From positions 3,023,214-3,087,213 of the forward strand of contig NC_092567.1 in assembly GCF_037975245.1 (NCBI RefSeq): a stretch of DNA of 64,000 bases. The letters are read 5' to 3'. The notes beneath the pieces are model-generated. The model did not search any database and was not told where the DNA came from. It worked only from the letters and a program-made list of their open reading frames with translations. Within the stretch, counting starts at the first letter, position 1. Each line of letters opens with the position of its first letter. The DNA comes from Apostichopus japonicus (taxonomy: Eukaryota; Echinodermata; Holothuroidea; Aspidochirotida; Stichopodidae). Position numbers and translations under genes: made by a program. Positions 23,223 to 35,633 of this stretch are shown piece after piece.

Positions 23223-25955
23223 GTGCGAGGGACGGAATTTAGTCTTATTGACCTAGCTGAAAATAAGGATGGGTGAGGTAAATTTGGTTTTCTGTAATTT
23301 GATGTTCATCTCTAGTGCAAATTATTCATTTGAAAAGTTTTGAATTTTTTTTTAATAAAAATGAAGAAAAATAGGAAAAAAAGTTTCAAAATTCCGTCCC
23401 TCGCATTTTTTGACACAATTTTTTTTTTTGAGAGAGAGAGGAAATAGTACAGTATGCATAAAAATCTGCAAAGTATCAACTATCAGTGACTTGAACATCT
23501 GTAGTGATGAAAGAAACTGAACAAAAATATGAATGGTGCATTATGGGTAATCAACATTTTCGCGAGGGACGGAATTCAGTGCGAGGGACGGAATTCTGTT
23601 ACAGTTTGGTGCTACACGTCTGTAGTCCTAATCTGTTGCTAATAGAAATAGTTGGCAGAACATACGTGTAAATTTCAACGACACAACTATAGCAGAATTC
23701 GACAGCATGCTGAACTTGCAAAGTTGAAGAAGGCACTTCCAGGAACAAACAGTGCTATCTATCATCCAAGTGGACTTCAGCGAGAACTATGCTAACAACT
23801 ACAAGAATGAAATACAGTCGGCATACTTTGGCCACAAGAATTTCACATTGTACACTGTTTGTGCATGGTACGCTGAAGGTGAGGAAGGTGAAGTGCAAAA
23901 CCTTTTGTGTCATCAGTGATTACATGTCACATGACAAGTTCTTGGGCTTGCACTTCAATAAAGCTATCATTGAAAAGGTCCAACAATTTGTCCAAATCTG
24001 GATGAGAGGTTCAATTTTGGTCCGATGGCTGTGCTAGTCAATTTAAATCAAAATATTGCTTTTACTTCCTTGCCACCCAGTACCCATGTGACATTCCAAT
24101 AACATGGAGTTATTTTGAATCTCACCATGGGAAGGGCCCAGTAGGTGGGGGTGGGGGGAAAGATAAAATCAAGTGTGTACTGTGATGTCAAAGCAGGTAA
24201 AACTTCTCATCACTAGTGCCAAGCAGTTTGCAGAATATGCCAACATAGAGTGAATGCAAAAGATACATTCTATGTAGCTGCATATGGCATAACCGTGCCT
24301 AGGCTTCTACATATGCCGGACAAGGTACCTGAAGTACCAGGTACTGTAGACACAAGGTCCATTTTATTGACCGTACATGCAGTAATGGTAAGAGCAAACT
24401 GACTTTCTTCCTACAGAGTCAGTTTTGTGAACCAGTTGAAGAGATGCTCAGGGAGCAGTTGTATGACTTAAATGATGGAGTTGAAAGTCAGGTAGTCGTG
24501 AGCTATGATCAGGAACCAGATCCTAATCTGAATAAAGTGGAAAACAGTGGTCAGGTTGAGTAGAATGGGGATCAAGATCAAATTGGTAGTCAGCTGGTTA
24601 ACAATGATCAGTTACCATGGAAAGTGGTGGGTGGGTGATAGTTGAGTATAATGGTCAGTTGTATCCAGGAGAGGTGGAAAACATAATTGTCAGTAATTCA
24701 CAGGATAATGCCATGGCAAAGACAGGGAAGTATTGGAAGTGGCCAGAGGCAAAAGACCTACTGTGGTATTCAAGGGATATGGTGAAAGGAAATATAGCCC
24801 CTGTTCTCCCTGTATGCTGAACCAGAGACCATTATTTGTGTAATGAATTATAAGCATTCATATCAATTCGTTGCACTATGGTGAGCTGTTTGTTGATTTC
24901 CAAATCTACATCATATCCAAGAGTTTGACATGATAATGTTCCAATTTATATTGAATTGCATTGATGTATGTTGTGTACAATAGTTCATTTTTCTTGTTAA
25001 TGACAACTTAATGAGTTAACGTTATGATGGGGGAAGAAGTTTTTAACTCTTTCATATGCTGTTTGGATCCGAATCTAAGCAGAGTTTTGTTAATGAATAT
25101 GTGAATTGTCAATTTGAATTACAATGGTGACTTTGTTTCCTTGTATAAAGTATAAATGTTGAATTTGTACAGTAAATTAGTTTTCAGTTTCCAAATTTAA
25201 AAATTATATATTGTCCCACACTGTTGTATACACCTACAATATAAAGGTGGAAAATAGATTTAGTATTTGTGTTTGGTTTAAGATTCCTCATTTCGGGGGA
25301 AGTGGTGGATGGAGGTGACTTAATTATTATTCACCAAGGCATTTGAGTGGTGAGTGATGGAATGAATTTCAATTTTGATTCCAATTTACCTACATTTCAC
25401 CCATCATCCCATCACCACCTCCACCCCCATCTGTTCCTTGAATGTGTGTCCATTAATTGGATTGTGTAATTTGTGATAATATTCCCACTGCTTGTGGGAG
25501 CTTGGCAATGACAAACAGAATTTACAACAGCTTTTTCTCTAATTAATCAACATAAACAGCAATTCCGTCCCTCGCATTCCGTCCCTCGCACTGACTTTTT
25601 TTGTGAAATTAAAGCGTAACCTAATTTAGCTATGAGATTTTTAAAACACATTTCAGTTAATATCAGAAGAGTAATTGATCTTGTTATAAATGGTATGATT
25701 GGATATAGATTCCTCCTAAATTTGATAATAATACGTCAAATGTTTGGAGTGCATGCACACCCAGTTTTTATCATTCCGTCCCTCGCGCCAATTAATGTTC
25801 GTTGCTATGGCAACATGTTAAATTTTGAAAATGTTTCAATTGTTTTATTATGTTGTATGTTACTCTCTTTATTTAACCTACTACTGGATTTTTCATATTT
25901 CACTACTGTTGAGCTGGAATATATGGAAACGTATATCAAATTCCGTCCCTCGCAC
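23223..25955 (+). mobile_element. 2.7-kb transposon with repeated GCGAGGGACGGAATT motif
   Basis: The left end GTGCGAGGGACGGAATTT (23223-23240) is repeated inverted at the right end (25938-25955). The same 15-mer, GCGAGGGACGGAATT, occurs eight times: forward at 23224, 23562 and 23581, and reversed at 23391, 25561, 25576, 25773 and 25938. All copies lie within ~400 bp of the ends and none in the middle, a layout expected of transposase-binding sites. The next bases suggest a TA at each side (CACTA|GG and CACT|TA), which may be the target duplication. The middle holds the decayed gene at 23690-24820. Confidence 0.7.
23690..24820 (+). pseudogene. degenerate transposase-like gene of an unnamed family
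   Basis: Three frames must be combined. Near 23700, RQHAELAKLKKALPGTN; from 23764, IIQVDFSENYANNYKNEIQS then FTLYTVCAW; after a shift at about 23890, FCVISDYMSHDKFLGLHFNK; after another at about 24010, FWSDGCASQFKSKYCFYF then WSYFESHHGKGP. The C-terminal part (24617-24818) reads WVIVEYNGQLYPGEVEN and GKYWKWPEAKDLLWYSRDM. The order DFSENY, SD...HDK, SDG..SQFK, SHGKG and a terminal YPG/WKWP module recalls a widespread family of uncharacterised animal proteins with transposon-like distribution. The aspartates could be catalytic, but that is inference. Frameshifts and stops (for example after YANIE at ~24251) show it is dead. Confidence 0.6.
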
Positions 25956-27265
25956 TTACGGAGGTTTTGGCTTTGGCCCAAAAGTGAAAATGCCTCAGCT
26001 AAAGTCCCCAGGGACTCCCACCAGGGCTTAGATTTATACTTCATAGAAATTACATTTTTCTCTCTAACATGTATTTACATGCTTCATACTTAGTACAAGA
26101 GGACATGAAGTAGAAGAGATGTTACAGAGCTCTTCTGAAGCCCCCAGCACCCGGCCAGGGCTCAGCTATATATTCCACAGAGTAAAATCAGATTAAGTAT
26201 TTCTATTACTGACATGTCCTCATGTGCTCAAAATGCAGATTCCAGAAACTATGTGAAAACACTGTACTGAAGATTTGGAGAGCTTTGCATTACCCTTGTA
26301 AGTCCAGCCACTATAAACACTATAAACACAATTGGAAATACTTCCTACTAATCTGAGAATGTACAGCTGTGAATAAAGAATTGTCACTTATGCTTGTTTA
26401 ATTTTTAAACATTGCTGAGCCAGTCACTGCAGTTGGATTTAAGAAATCTAATTGGTCTCAAGACTGATCTTACTTCGGCGACTAAGTACGGTAGCTTAAG
26501 AAAATATATAAGTGTCCCCAAATTTCAAAATTTGGAATTTGCTTTCTCAATATTTGGAATTTTTATCTCAAGATTTTCACCTCAAAAGTCAAAATTTTGA
26601 CTTTTTCATCTCTCAAAACTTTTAACTCAAAATGTTGAGGTTATAAGTGTCTTCATCTGCCAAATTTGTAGAAAGAACCGACCATATTGTATGGCTATTG
26701 ACCAGCTGAACAGGGTACTTTATAAACCTTTGGTGATCTAAAATCTAGAAAGAGACCCCCCTTCCCCCCGAGAATGGTGTAACTAGGTCAATGTAGCCAA
26801 TGCAGTCTCGAGGGCCTGGTGCCATTAAATAAAAAAAAATAATATGAAAACACATCCACCAAAGCTGACACACTAAATTAGATACAATTACAGTATCTCC
26901 TAATGAGTGGAAATTCAAAAGACGTTCTGTCCTCAATACGAAAGAGAGGTGCGAAATCTCACAAATTTCTCAGTCAAGCCCAAACCATGCATGGTTGGGT
27001 TCGTGTGAGGTTGGACTCTCCTTTGGGAGCTCATTTATATCACTGCACCACACCTTTATGTGCCACTTCCACTAAACAACGGACAACCCGGTTCAAGTTT
27101 GATGCTTAACTGGCTAATTGTTTTTACACTTAATACCTGGTTATTGGAAACTGAACTGTACTTTCCTTCCTCTGTATTTTTTTCTCTGTGATTGTTCATG
27201 TGTACATGGTAGTTAGCCAGAGACTATTTCTGACTGACATTCTCAATGTCTCCTATAATTAGGAC
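25956..27265. other. no gene; local diverged duplication and A/T-rich repeat
   Basis: Two segments beginning near 26005 (CCCCAGGGACTCCCACCAGGGCTTAG) and 26150 (CCCCAGCACCCGGCCAGGGCTCAG) look like diverged tandem copies. The stretch 26505-26635 repeats AAATTT/CTCAAAA phrases like those at 15.9-16.3 kb. No exon is supported. Confidence 0.4.
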
Positions 27266-28582
27266 TTAAATCTCATTCACATCACTTTCTTTTCTCTTCA
27301 TTAGGTTAATTATGAAGCGAGCTGTTAGGGGATCACCTATTCCACCTGTAGTTACCAGTTTTTGATGGAAGTCACGTTCATACTGTGTTGACAAGGACAA
27401 TGAATGGTTCATCATCTGATATTTCCTCCATGTGATGGTAATCACATTAATGGTAAGTGTTGAACAGTATTGATAACGTTTCAAAGATGTGTGGTAGATT
27501 TTATGGATAGCGTCGCAGATCGAGGAATACTCTTTTATCTCCATTCACTCTCACTAAAATAATGTATATAAAGTTTTAACTCATCTTCTCAAAATACAAC
27601 TGACAGGATTACGCCCTACTGTAGTAAGGACATTAAAACGATCGGATTCTTGCTGGATTAATCCAGTACTTGGTATGTTTGTAATGACCTTGCTACAGTA
27701 TGACACAATAGCTACCTCAACACCCTCTGGTACATTTTACCATTTGCCAAACTGAAATAAAAATTGCCTTCTAGACTCATATGAATAAAGTCTTCTAGAA
27801 CTCCTGACACTCCCAGAATTGTAAAACTGGAAGACAACTTGTTGGTTTATATGAAAGTAGCTTGGGTTACCTACAAATATGTCTTCTGTGTAGGTATTTA
27901 TTTTCTTCAGATTAAAATAAAAAAAACTTGAAATACCATTTTAGATATTCCATAATGCTGTAGAAACATTAAAGAAGTCAACTAAGTCTGTATTGCTGAG
28001 CTTTGTGTTAGAAGTATTTGTAATGAACACTCCATCAAACAAGAACACCTTGATTAATTTAGGTAGGTCACACATATGTCACACAACTATGGATATAATC
28101 TTGAAATTTAATGTGCTATGTTTGTTATGATATTTATTGACTGTAGTACAGTAGAGATTACTGTTTTTAGCATTTGCTTAAATATTGGAAATATGATTTG
28201 AAATATAAAATTGGACAGTAGAATGCAAATCAACTCCACCTTTATTATTCATCTCAAAGATGTCTATCATATCAGCTGAAGATTATGGTTGGGTTTGTAT
28301 CTCCTTTCCTACTTCTTTGTTAATTTTAGCCAAACTCCTGATAAACTGTCGCACACCAGTTCTAAGATTCACAATCACATCTTGTGAGGCTAAAGAAGCA
28401 TCATTCAAATAAGGTGTACGCAAAATCAGTAACACAGAGAGCCAGGCACAGTTCCATGCACAGTTGTGTCACCAGATCCACTTTTTTTAAGTCTTTGTTT
28501 ATCCAAAGTTAAAAGTATATCATTCTTTATCACATATTTCACTGGGCACTTAGCTGACGTACAACTGTAGCCTCCACCCAAC
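27266..28582 (-). pseudogene. decayed protein-coding sequence, family unknown
   Basis: Reading the minus strand from 28582 downwards, coding-quality peptide continues through several frames. 28582-28437: KCPVKYVIKNDILLTLDKQR. After one frameshift, to 28284: ILRTPYLNDASLASQDVIVN; then, past a single in-frame stop, SSADMIDIFEMNNKGGVDLH. 28075-27941: MCDLPKLIKVFLFDGVFI. 27930-27755: TYTEDIFVGNPSYFHINQQV. 27544-27266 is an open 92-codon frame ending ARFIINLMKRKESDVNEI. The pieces are collinear on one strand and separated by single frameshifts, stops or short gaps. This suggests one ancestral ORF of at least ~400 codons, or an intron-containing gene read naively. I do not recognise the family. Confidence 0.45.
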
Positions 28583-31500
28583 CCTCACCCTCTCACAACA
28601 GGACTGCACGGAACAACATGTTATGAAATAACAACTATATGTCAAAGTCTGCAGATAGAAAAATATGTACTTTAACTCAATCAATTATAGTACAATGTCA
28701 TCATTTCCGAAATCCTACAAATTCATCAACCTCTAGACAGTACAGTGAACCAATGGTTCCTAAACTATGTGACCGAAACAGTCATCATGTTTTCTTCAGG
28801 CTCCATCTGTTTTCAGGGTTACATTGTTATTACTTGTGTTTCTCAATTGAATATAAACCAGACTGGATTGCTAGTGGTATTGGTTAAAGATTGTATTGAA
28901 GATTCAATGCTTGTCTCAGTTTCAAATTAATGTTTCTTTATATGTCAATTAGTTTGGTATTAGGTGAGCTGTATATACACTGTGGGAAGCATTATGAGAC
29001 CTTGAACTCATCTTGTACAGTCTATATATTTGTATTCTAGTTGCATTAGTTTCTTTACATTGTTATTATAATTATAACTGAGTGATTTATTTTGAAACTA
29101 CAGTAGCATACCATACTGTATGTTTATAGTAGCTGTGTTCTGTGTTTGACAATGTTACATGGTAGAATGAAGCTACTTGCAGACCGGGTGATGTCAATTT
29201 ACATAAATAATAACATTATAACTGATGACCAAATGCATTTTGTTTTTTCTCATTATCAGGTAAACTGGAACTATTCAGTCCTGAGATCAGCCTGTTTAGG
29301 GATTTACCAGTTTCATATCCGGATTACAGCTCTTTGAAGACATGCGTACAGTTTACATTATCAGGGTAATGATTGTATGGTCCACCACCTGATTCTTACC
29401 CCTCCCACCCATCCCCTTCCTCCATGAGAATGCAAGTTTTTAATTGGATATATTTACTCCATGACATATCAGATGATCCCTCAAGGGAAATTTCCCCACC
29501 GAAAAGTCTATCATCCAGGACCCCCCCAACCCCAATCACTGCAAAACAAGACCTAAAATATGAACAATCTAGTTAGAACACTGCTAAAAGTTGTGTCTTA
29601 GGGATTCTGTGAGACCTCTTTTGTTCAGTGCATCCCTAATTGTAGCATCATCTCTACAAATTGTACCATAATTGTAGTTTTCAAGAAGATGAAATTCTGA
29701 TGCCAAGTACATCTCTAATCTCTCAAATCTGACCAAATTTAATGGTCATTAGACACACATTGTTTCATAATGTAACAGTTTCATTCCTGTGTGAGCATAT
29801 AATGCTAATGAAGGCTTTCTATTGTCACGTCTCCAGGTTGAGTGGATATTATGTAATTTATGGCAAGGTCCACCTATCCCATTATATTAAATAGTTGTCA
29901 AGGATGATGATAGGTATTCAGTATTGCACTATGACTAGCAACAGTTTACGATTCTATCACAGAAGATCATACAACACAATATGACAAGTTCTTTTAGGAT
30001 TCAGCATGTTATGTCATCTGAAATATTTAATGCATTTGTATTATTTTTCTGTTCTTAAAGTTATTGTGTAATTCAGTTTTTCTGTTATAAGAGTGTGTTT
30101 GGGTGGGGGGGGGGGGGGTGCATCATGTTGCTGCATATTGGCAAAGTTGGAAATTAAGTTACTGGGAAAGTTGTGAAAGCAAAAACACTAACATTTATGT
30201 AATAGAGCAGCCTTTGCTTCACACTGGTATACAGATAGTTTGAAAAAAAAGCAATCTAGACCAGTAATATTGCCTAACTTTGCTTGACTTCAAAGTAATA
30301 GAGTTAGAAATTTGGGAACAACTTTATTGGCCTGCTGCACCAAACAACGTTAAAAGTGGTCAATTAGAAAGTGTGCTGACCAAATTAGTCTAAACCATAG
30401 GATTGCAAACATGTTACCAAGTTTTGCCTTTTGTTTTCTTTATGGATAAATTTCCAAAAATTATTCAACTTTAAAATAAAAGCGCCTTGCAATAAAATGA
30501 ATGAACTTGCAATTATTGAGTCATTTTAGCATAAGCTTGTATATCTGTGAGCAATGGAATAACTGTTGAGTAAATATTAAAAAGGCAAACTCAAAAACAA
30601 GGGATTTTATCGTTTGCATTAAAACATCTAGTTCAGATATGGTTCTTATTGTCTTTGTCTTTATCTCCTCATTAGGTAAATGTGGATTAATCTTTCTTGA
30701 GACGATCTTTGGGGGTCACATGATGTGGATCTTGCACAGAATGGCTTGCAATATGCTGATGGTAATGATTAGTGTATAATTAGTGTATAGCAGGACTGGT
30801 AAGCTGGGTTGTAGTTATAATTAGATTTGATTCTGAAGTAGAAAGTGATTTTGTTACTGCCTAATCCTGGTGGAACAGTAATTGTTTTGAATCTTGCTTG
30901 ATCAGCAAACTCCCTAAGGGCCTAGGGAAGAAGATAATGGCTTCAGTCTAACATACATACACCATATATTAGGCAATACATGTCATACATTGTATTGCTT
31001 ACCATTGTGTAAAAGTACACAAAGAGGTGTATGTGTTTAGTATACTGGGTCCATTTTTTGTTTTGTGTAGCCATCATAAATTAAGGAACAAAATATTCAG
31101 ATGACTTGATCCCTTCTAATTTATCAGTGTGTCATAGTGTTGGATGGCAGGTAATGGTAGTAATCAGTCTTAACAGAGCAGCCAGACTCCTCTGGATTGT
31201 CAGCCTAATTGCCGCAAATAATATCCAGTAAAATGTATGGCAGGCTCATAAACAATCAATTTAATTCATAAGTGCATGTGCCCTAACAATTAAATAGAGT
31301 CACTGCACACAAAATGAGACCCATACACACACTAAGTTAGAACAATACCCACAGTAAGTTAGAACCATGTAGAATGACTAACAGGAACCATAAAATCTCT
31401 GTTTCCATCCTAACCTTTCCTACCCTTCCCCTCTCAGTACATCTAAAACCCAATAAAATTGATGTCAAATTTAAATCTGAAGATAATCTAGGTTTTATGT

Positions 31501-33070
31501 CATTTGTCAATGAGCTATATACTAAGGGATTACAAATGGAAGTCTTTAGTGGGTTTACTGTAATGTGTGGATATGTTGTTTTCAGTCAGTAATAAAAAAA
31601 CATGCATGAACCGTCTGGACCATATGCATGTCCTCAGAGTAAAAATCAGAGTAATTCAGAATTCCATTCTTAGCCATTGGTCAACAGTGTTGAAGGATTC
31701 TCGTAATGTGTTCTGTTTAAGATGTACATTATTTGCACTCCAGTTATAATACTGGCCATTTAAGAGATAATTCCAGGAAACTCCAGCACATGTGCTTTCT
31801 ACATTTATTTTCTGTTGCAATATTATGGAAGATAGCTCACAAATCTGGTAGAAAATTTCCAGCAATTGTCAAAAGATGTCTTTTATCGGGGGGAGGGGGG
31901 GTGGGGGGCTACACAATTCTTGGGAGGTAACATGGAGTTGATCAGTTACCACTACAAGTGTTGTAATTGCTTACATCAGATGCAAAACATATTCCTAAAA
32001 ACAATATATTTGCTGCCCTGAGATTACAGCTCTATACTATTCATATATATACTCATTAATAAGACACAAGGGAAGATGTTGATGTATGTTACAAAAATGA
32101 TCACAGACCTGATGAATTTTCACCTTGATAAATCTAGTGAATGGAAAGTTGAGTTATTGTGTATTTTCTCTTTAACCTCCAGGTGATACGGTTTTCAACA
32201 TTTCTTCTGTGCATTTCCTCCAAGAAAGTGAAAGAAAAAGTCAAGTAGGAACACATCACTGCTGACATAACTTCCTTTGTGGATGTGAGTCTGGTGAGAC
32301 TTTACATACTACTTCTCAACAGTCAGTTTGTGAAATGGTAATGGGCTGTGTTGGGCTCCTTTGATGAAATCTACAGGCTATATGTAGGTGAAGACAGCTT
32401 GCCTAATTAGCACTATAAATAACATCAAATGACATTTCTAAGATTCCACTTGTTTAATTGAGTAGAGCTAACAAACTTGACTAAACATAACTACTATATT
32501 GTAGTATGCAGTGGTGGATTGAAGATTTCTCTAAAGTGGGGACAGCTACTAATAGATACCTAAATTAACAGTTCATAAGAAAACTTCTACTTCTGTAGAA
32601 AACAAAGCTTGCCGACATTCCAAGCAAGCTAAGTTTTTGTAGTATGTACCTTGGTCTGATCAGGGATGTGTTTGAAATTGAGAAACTATGAAGTATCAAG
32701 TCTTTGAAGTTATATGTGCATTGCCACCTGTGGGTTACTCCCAAGATTATATGGCATGCTGTAACAAATCAACCCCAACTTATTATCAGCATGTTGAGTT
32801 ACCATGCAGGTACATAGACAGTCACAGTTTGTTGGGTACCCAGGACTAAATTGTTGAATGCTGAATTCCAAATTTCAAAAATGAAATACTCTTGTTGAGA
32901 TCAATCAGTTACATAGAACTGTGTTATACATGTAGTGAGTTCATATGTGACAAACATTGTGTAGAGTAGGCAGCAATTTGACAGTCATCGGATACCCATA
33001 GCTTTAAATTTGCTATCATTTCTAATAAATAAATATATGTTGCCATACGTCTATCTAAGGATTCTAATTG
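28583..33070. other. unique-looking DNA, no gene established
   Basis: This interval has few repeats apart from G-runs (30100-30118, 31889-31907). Several pyrimidine-tract/AG sequences on the plus strand (before 29260, 30676 and 32183) look like acceptors, and short open stretches follow, e.g. KLELFSPEISLFRDLPVSYP after 29260. Without matching donors or family motifs I cannot build a gene. A 72-codon frame at 31374-31592 is equally unplaced. Confidence 0.35.
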
Positions 33071-33074
33071 CTGT

Positions 33075-34805
33075 CCACAAACTTAAAGTAGAACGATAGT
33101 GACAGAAAAAAAATCTCTCATTTTCATATGTAATGTAGTTTATATGTTACCAAGCAACATATTTTTTTAATTTTCCAAATAGCACACCGGAAAGTTATAA
33201 AAAAGGGAATTAAAACATCGTTTTTTCGTCTCCGTAATTTAGGAATTTGCAAACACTGCAACGACCTTGAACAGCCCTCAGGTCAGTGAATGACGTCACT
33301 GTGATGATCTTTTCTGTTGTGAACTGTTCAGTACGGAGCTGTGCGTGCATTTCGTGTCAGCATAACTGTTATTTTCCGGCGTAATGTTCAAGACATAAAT
33401 AGATAATGAATATCATGGTGTTTCTTGATTTCTTCACCACGTGTTTACAAGTGTTTTTTTACGAAATTTGCGGCGATTCCGCAACGATTTCCCAATATCT
33501 GAAGAGGTAACTCGCAAGCTGACCCAAAGTAACGTAAATCTCAAGATCACGTTTTTGGCGGGTTTTATACAGAGTGATGTATGAATGTGCTCACTTACCA
33601 GTCAAACTGGCACAATAACAATAGTGATGATAGTCTCAAACGTAGTTTAGTATAACATCCGAAAGAAAATCCAAAGTTCTAAACAAAGTAGATTCGCTTG
33701 TCACGATGCACTAGGCCTACTGTAAAACATAAACGTTCCTTGTTCCGTGCGTCATTAAATCCAACAGAAAGGTTTCATTGAGCTTGAAATACAACCGCAT
33801 TTGTCATTTGAACTCAATCGAGTAGTTAGTCTAGCTCGAACAATTTTTTCACTACATGCAATGCCTATTGCGTTTATTCACATGCATGCCTCGTGGTTTG
33901 GGCTTCAGGAGGAATCGTATTCTAGCCCAACTTAACGTAGGTCCGCAAACGGTACTTTCACACTGTGCAAACATAAGTGACAGTGTGCGCTAAGTGTGAC
34001 TTACACGATGTTTTGTTTCGCTCGAGCATACACACATTTCCTATTCGTATTACATTTAAAGTGGTTTGGAGGGTATGAACACATCTCTGCCCAAAAAAAC
34101 TCTGCCTAAGCGACGTCCATGCCCCAATTGAAATTTGCACGTGGATTCTCTCCTCACATAGTCATTAGGTTGTTCACGTCTGACATGTCTTCCAGTTCCA
34201 ACATTTACTGTTGCATTTATCGGGATATATATAAATAATGCGGCATAAAAGCATCAATCTTTCAAACTTTTTTTTACTTTAGTGACCTTGCCACACGCAA
34301 ATTTCAATTGGGCCCGAGATGGCTCTATGACCGATTATTCCGTAATTTACATTGGGGCAGTCGGCTTCACTAAAACGACAAGAAAAAGCAGGAACAATAA
34401 CACCTTATTAAAATTAGACCGTTAAATGTCTCACGCAGTGTATCAAATCTCCTCTCTGGTTTAGGTTGTTTGTCGAGTCCAGTATAGAGTAGGTTGCAAC
34501 TAAACTTACACACTAAGTGCACACTGCTGAAGTACACTACGCCGAGCTCACTTTGTTATCATCATAATGACGTCACATGTCACTGTAGATCATGTGATCA
34601 TCATATCGCTGTTCGCGAAAAGCCCAATTTTTGTTTAAAAAATCAACGAGTTTAGGATTTTTTTTTAAGCCTTTCCCAACATCGGATTGACTTGAATTTT
34701 CACATGTGTAATATGGAAACCAACTAGAATACTCTTGAATAAAATCGTATTTTTTCGTCGATGCTGAAAAATCACTATCGTTCATCTTTAAAGTAAGCTG
34801 TGGTC
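33075..34805. mobile_element. putative 1.7-kb element with diverged inverted ends
   Basis: Near 33088, AAAGTAGAACGATAGTGACAG corresponds in inverted orientation to the sequence near 34770-34790 (AAAGATGAACGATAGTGATTT). Further in, both arms carry CAGTGA...TGACGTCA...TGATGAT (33282-33304, and inverted at 34562-34600). Between them, a smaller inverted pair around CCAATTGAAATTTGC (34121-34143) and GCAAATTTCAATTGG (34293-34317) may be a nested MITE. No target duplication was found, and the arms are diverged, so the call is tentative. Confidence 0.4.
34573..34785 (-). CDS. 70-codon ORF within inverted end, function unknown
   Basis: A minus-strand frame with a true ATG start encodes an acidic/aromatic peptide (MNDSDFSASTKKYDFIQEYS, then GLKKNPKLVDFLNKNWAFRE). 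It lies in the right arm of the putative element at 33.1-34.8 kb. The left arm has lost the frame. It may be the start of an element-encoded protein or a chance frame. Confidence 0.2.
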   Translation of the reverse strand: MNDSDFSASTKKYDFIQEYSSWFPYYTCENSSQSDVGKGLKKNPKLVDFLNKNWAFREQRYDDHMIYSDM

Positions 34806-35220
34806 AGTCACAATATTGTTGTGCCATGTTTTAACATTAATTTATGTTATGTTTTCAGTGTCGAGAGAGAGAGGAGTAGCAGAACCTGTTCAGTTGCTGT
34901 CCAATCCACAAGATTACTCTTGTGAAACAATCCTTAAATATTATTGTAACTGAAGCTCTCTGATGCTTGCCATACACCAGACCGGCATCACTTTACAAAC
35001 TTAAGAGAATTCTTATGCGTTGAATCTTAGCCATTTATTTCTGTTAACCCTACATCTATATTATTATATATTCTATGTATCTGTTTATTCTGTTCTATGT
35101 TCTCTTCTGGTCACATTCCACGTTCATGTTTCTTGATTACTATATATGGTCATATTTTTTATTCTATCAATACTGCTGTAGTACAATGTTGGTCTTCGTA
35201 ATAAATAGAAAGAATGGAGG
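34806..35220. other. no gene recognised
   Basis: AT-rich sequence between the putative element and the duplicated segment starting at about 35222. Nothing further seen. Confidence 0.35.
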
Positions 35221-35221
35221 T

Positions 35222-35620
35222 TGTGTTATAAACAATACTTCCTCAAGCTGCTGAGTGATAAATATATTAACATACTTTTATATGGTGTATAAGGCCAGAG
35301 ACTGTATACTTCGCTTCTGTCCATGATGTAGGCCCAACCATTCATAATTCATGTTCGCCTCTATGTGGACCGAACATTAGCTTGAAAGGTAATGTTACAC
35401 CTAATTAATAAGAATGTAATGAATTCCAATGATGGTTAGTTAAGGCTAATGATGTAATAAAACCCTCTCATGTTTATGTATATGGTTGATGATTATTCAT
35501 GAGATGCTGATTATTGTGTTTACTGTTGAACTTTAATTCCTCTTTTCTTGTTTATTATTCCCAGAAAGTTTTCCGTTGTTCATTTATACTTGTATAATTA
35601 TACTTTACGTATAATATAAT
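35222..35620 (+). repeat. low-copy duplication, segment 1 (partner 43922-44300)
   Basis: Collinear similarity with 43922-44300 includes GGCCAGAGACTGTAT, CCAACCATTCATAATTCATGTTCGCC and GGTTGATGATTATTCATGAGATGCTGATTA. After the G-rich array, the partner pair resumes at 36895-36985 versus 45507-45572 (TTTATCTTTCC ... ACACGCAGTAGTTTA). The two loci are therefore diverged duplicates interrupted by different insertions. No ORF is shared. Confidence 0.7.
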
Positions 35621-35633
35621 AAATTGTTAGAGG

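Noticed and set aside
27280-27340. Plus-strand acceptor TTTCTTTTCTCTTCATTAG as an exon start
   Set aside because: It coincides with the minus-strand coding-like sequence ending KRKESDVNEI, which explains the pyrimidine tract.
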